A stretch of 64,000 bases of DNA from assembly GCA_943330855.2 (NCBI GenBank), contig CALQJI020000020.1, forward strand, positions 1-64,000, read 5' to 3'. This document shows positions 62,281-64,000 of the stretch, one piece after another (the stretch's first letter is position 1; each line of letters opens with the position of its first letter). The DNA comes from Klebsiella pneumoniae (lineage in GTDB: Bacteria > Verrucomicrobiota > Verrucomicrobiia > Limisphaerales > SXTU01). The notes below the pieces were generated by a model. It was not told where the DNA came from. It searched no databases and saw only the letters and a program-made list of their open reading frames with translations. The translations under genes and the position numbers were made by a program.

Positions 62281-62495
62281 TACTCGGGCTTGTCCAGATA
62301 TTCGCCGGGGGGAAGCTCCTCGTAGCCGGCGAAGTGCTCCGGGCGCAGCGGCTCGGAGACGACGTGCTCCTCGCTGAACCACTGGCCCAAGTCCACGAGC
62401 TTGCACCGCTTCGAGCAGAAGGGACTGAACGGCGTGGCGAGCCAGTCGCCGGTTTGCTTGCAGGCGGGGCACTTAATGTCCGTGGGGCGGCTCAT
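62280..62495 (-). CDS. yacG: DNA gyrase inhibitor YacG-like zinc protein
   Basis: The 71-residue protein has the Cys4 zinc motif CPACKQTGDW ... PFCSKRCKLVDLGQWFSEE. YacG proteins bind GyrB and block its DNA binding. The length and motif spacing match the family. It is distant from the parE-like gene, and its stop sits in the palindrome at 62280. Confidence 0.92.
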   Translation of the reverse strand: MSRPTDIKCPACKQTGDWLATPFSPFCSKRCKLVDLGQWFSEEHVVSEPLRPEHFAGYEELPPGEYLDKPE

Positions 62496-62693
62496 AGGAG
62501 GTCAGTGCGTCTCGCCTGACTTTGATTTGAAAACCAACCGCTTGAGCGGTTACTCGAAGTGAGCGGGACAGGCGGGACGCGCTGTCCTACTTGAGAGCAA
62601 CGACTGCCTCGTGCGATCCGTTCTGGCGTGAGCAGTGGTTTCATCGCGTAGCCGCCGAGGTTCGTGGCGGCAGGGCGAAGCTCATCTGGCCGC
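62496..62693. other. Intergenic region with a half palindromic repeat
   Basis: No gene is seen. A small AACCGCT/AGCGGTT hairpin lies near 62534. CGTAGCCGCCGAGG at 62646 matches the left arm of the copy at 47711, but its partner arm is missing; it looks like a remnant. Confidence 0.5.
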
Positions 62694-64000
62694 TCACTTC
62701 GTGTCGGTCTGAATCTCGATCCACAGGTCGCCGATCTGGAGTTTGTTCCCGCTGGCCAGCGTGTGCGTGGAGTTGGACAGCTTGTTTTCCATCTGCACCC
62801 GGCCCTCGCGGAAGGTCACGATGGCGGTGATGAGCGGGAAGCCTTTGTGTTTCGGCAAGTAGAGGTGCGCCTCCGGTGAGCTGCCGAGGATGACGGGTTC
62901 CGCGCCGAGGTTGATGACGGTGCGCTCGTTCTCGTGCCAGTGGACGATGAGCGCGGCCTCGCGCGCGAGCCGCTCCACGAGCGCGACGACGAGGCCGATG
63001 GTCAGGCCGAGGATGGCCGCGCCCACGAGGCGTCCGGTGACTTCGCCGGACTTCGCGAGCGCGAGGAGAAAAGCGAGCGCGCCCAGCCCGCCGCCGATTA
63101 AGCCTGCGAAGCCCGCGCGGAACTTGGGCAGGTTCGGGATGAAGAACGCGAGACCGAAACCGAGCAGCGCGCCCAGCAGCGACCAGCCCGCGACTTGCCC
63201 AGTCTTGAAGATGAGCGGCAACACGCGCTCCGCCTCGGTCTCGGTGAGTTGAGCGGCGAAGCTGTTCGCGCCGAGGGCGAAGAGATGTTGGCTCACCGCG
63301 CCGGAGATGAGTCCGGCCAGCACGCCGCCGCCCAGCACGAGCGAGGCTTCCTTCAAGCTGAACAGTGCGCGACGGAGGAGGAAGTTTTGCGTCGCCACGA
63401 TGAGCGCGGCCATGCCCACGGCCAGCAGCGAAGTCCATAAGCCGACGACGAGGGTGGTCTTCAGCGCAGGAGGCTGGCGCTGGTTGAGTTTGGCGAGGTC
63501 GGAGGCGGAGGGGATCGGGGCCTTCTTCATCTCGAAGGTGTGGACCAAATTACTCTGCCCGTGGCGGATGACGCCGCGGAATTCCTGCGCCTTGCCGCCC
63601 TGTTTGATGGCAATGGTGAAGGGCGTGTCGTTGACCGGCGCGTGCAGCGAATAGTGGACGACGGAAACCTGATAGCGGCCCTCCGGCGCGCCGTTCGTGG
63701 GCCAGTAGATGTTCTCGACGGGCTGGGCGGAGTAAGGCGTGCGGGCGTTCATGTCCACGTCCAGCTCACCCGCCGAGGCCGAGCGTTTGTGGCCGTAGAA
63801 GATGCGCTCGCCACCGGGGTCCACGCAGTGGAGGTCGAGGTCGTTGAAGTTGTCCCACATCAGCGAAATCTGCACGTCGCCAGTCTTGGCCTCCTCGCGT
63901 TGCAGGCGCTTTTGCAGCTCGTTGCTGAAGACGAGGACGGGCGCGGCGGGTTGGCCCATTGCGTCGTCGCCAGCCTTCGCAGCGGGTGGCTTGATAACCT
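62694..64000 (-). CDS. Membrane protein: DUF2135-like domain, membrane helices and FHA-like C-terminus (5'-truncated)
   Basis: The frame is open to the window edge, so the start may lie beyond 64000; the first in-window ATG at 63959 gives 421 residues. Residues ~28-100 (VQISLMWDNFNDLDLHCVDPGG, ENIYWPTNGAPEGRYQVSVVHY) are DUF2135-like, a beta domain. About seven hydrophobic helices follow (~165-335), and the C-terminal ~80 residues (VINLGAEPVILGSSPEAHLYL ... NSTHTLASGNKLQIGDLWI) resemble an FHA domain. It is a second FHA-containing membrane protein beside the one at 42514. Confidence 0.75.
   Translation of the reverse strand, partial: VIKPPAAKAGDDAMGQPAAPVLVFSNELQKRLQREEAKTGDVQISLMWDNFNDLDLHCVDPGGERIFYGHKRSASAGELDVDMNARTPYSAQPVENIYWPTNGAPEGRYQVSVVHYSLHAPVNDTPFTIAIKQGGKAQEFRGVIRHGQSNLVHTFEMKKAPIPSASDLAKLNQRQPPALKTTLVVGLWTSLLAVGMAALIVATQNFLLRRALFSLKEASLVLGGGVLAGLISGAVSQHLFALGANSFAAQLTETEAERVLPLIFKTGQVAGWSLLGALLGFGLAFFIPNLPKFRAGFAGLIGGGLGALAFLLALAKSGEVTGRLVGAAILGLTIGLVVALVERLAREAALIVHWHENERTVINLGAEPVILGSSPEAHLYLPKHKGFPLITAIVTFREGRVQMENKLSNSTHTLASGNKLQIGDLWIEIQTDTK

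Overview
The window looks like a chromosomal piece of a Verrucomicrobiota bacterium, probably of the Pedosphaera/Limisphaera type. The basis is high G+C, weak or absent Shine-Dalgarno sequences, planctomycete/verrucomicrobium gene families (DUF1549/DUF1553, DUF1501, DUF1587-1595 cytochromes, DUF1080), giant secreted proteins ending in a Ca-binding linker plus a short 'FYRVRL'-type tail, and a ParC/ParE pair of the Bacteroidetes/Chlamydiae type. The lineage is inferred from gene content, not from a marker gene.

Layout. 1-215: probable edge of an insertion sequence. 216-2366: topoisomerase subunit A (parC-like). 2474-13981 (minus): a tight operon for a pilus/secretion inner-membrane platform (PilM, PilN, PilO, PilP-like) and a secretin, followed by two giant exported NHL/cohesin-like proteins that may be its cargo. 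14351-16708: a PPC-domain protein and a Tat-exported Gfo/Idh/MocA oxidoreductase. 16858-19908: sensor kinase, LuxR-type regulator and a degenerate receiver protein. 19989-29864: mixed housekeeping (heme A synthase, ribH, ACT protein, LOG protein, parE-like, YggS, DUF1080), a frameshifted PIN toxin-antitoxin pair and a small copper-protein-like gene. 29115-34629 (minus): a second type II secretion/type IV pilus operon with ATPase, two GspF proteins and three prepilin-like proteins. 34758-40604: a DUF1549/DUF1553, DUF1501 and DUF1592-type cytochrome cluster. 40725-54459: TPR protein, lipoprotein, FHA/beta-helix giant, ABC-2 permease pair, panC, RelE-like, rlmN, esterase, orphan DUF1501, ogt and small coiled-coil membrane genes. 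55392-62177: a BlaI-type repressor with a clear promoter/operator, and a chimeric BlaR1-like (M56) gene running through cupredoxin-like, polysaccharide-export, glycosidase-like, TPR and secretin modules. 62280-64000: yacG and a partial DUF2135/FHA-like membrane protein.

The most unusual signal is a family of palindromic repeats sharing the core GTAGnnGnCGAnGTGAGGAG. Copies sit just after stop codons, where they can act as terminators, and three copies sit in frame inside the giant M56 gene exactly at module boundaries. Two of those are near-identical direct repeats flanking the glycosidase-like module. A separate (ATTGCCG)4 inverted repeat supplies the leader of a prepilin. Repeat-driven gene remodelling is therefore visible at several places. 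Two likely single-event frameshifts (PIN toxin; M56 gene) need read-level confirmation.
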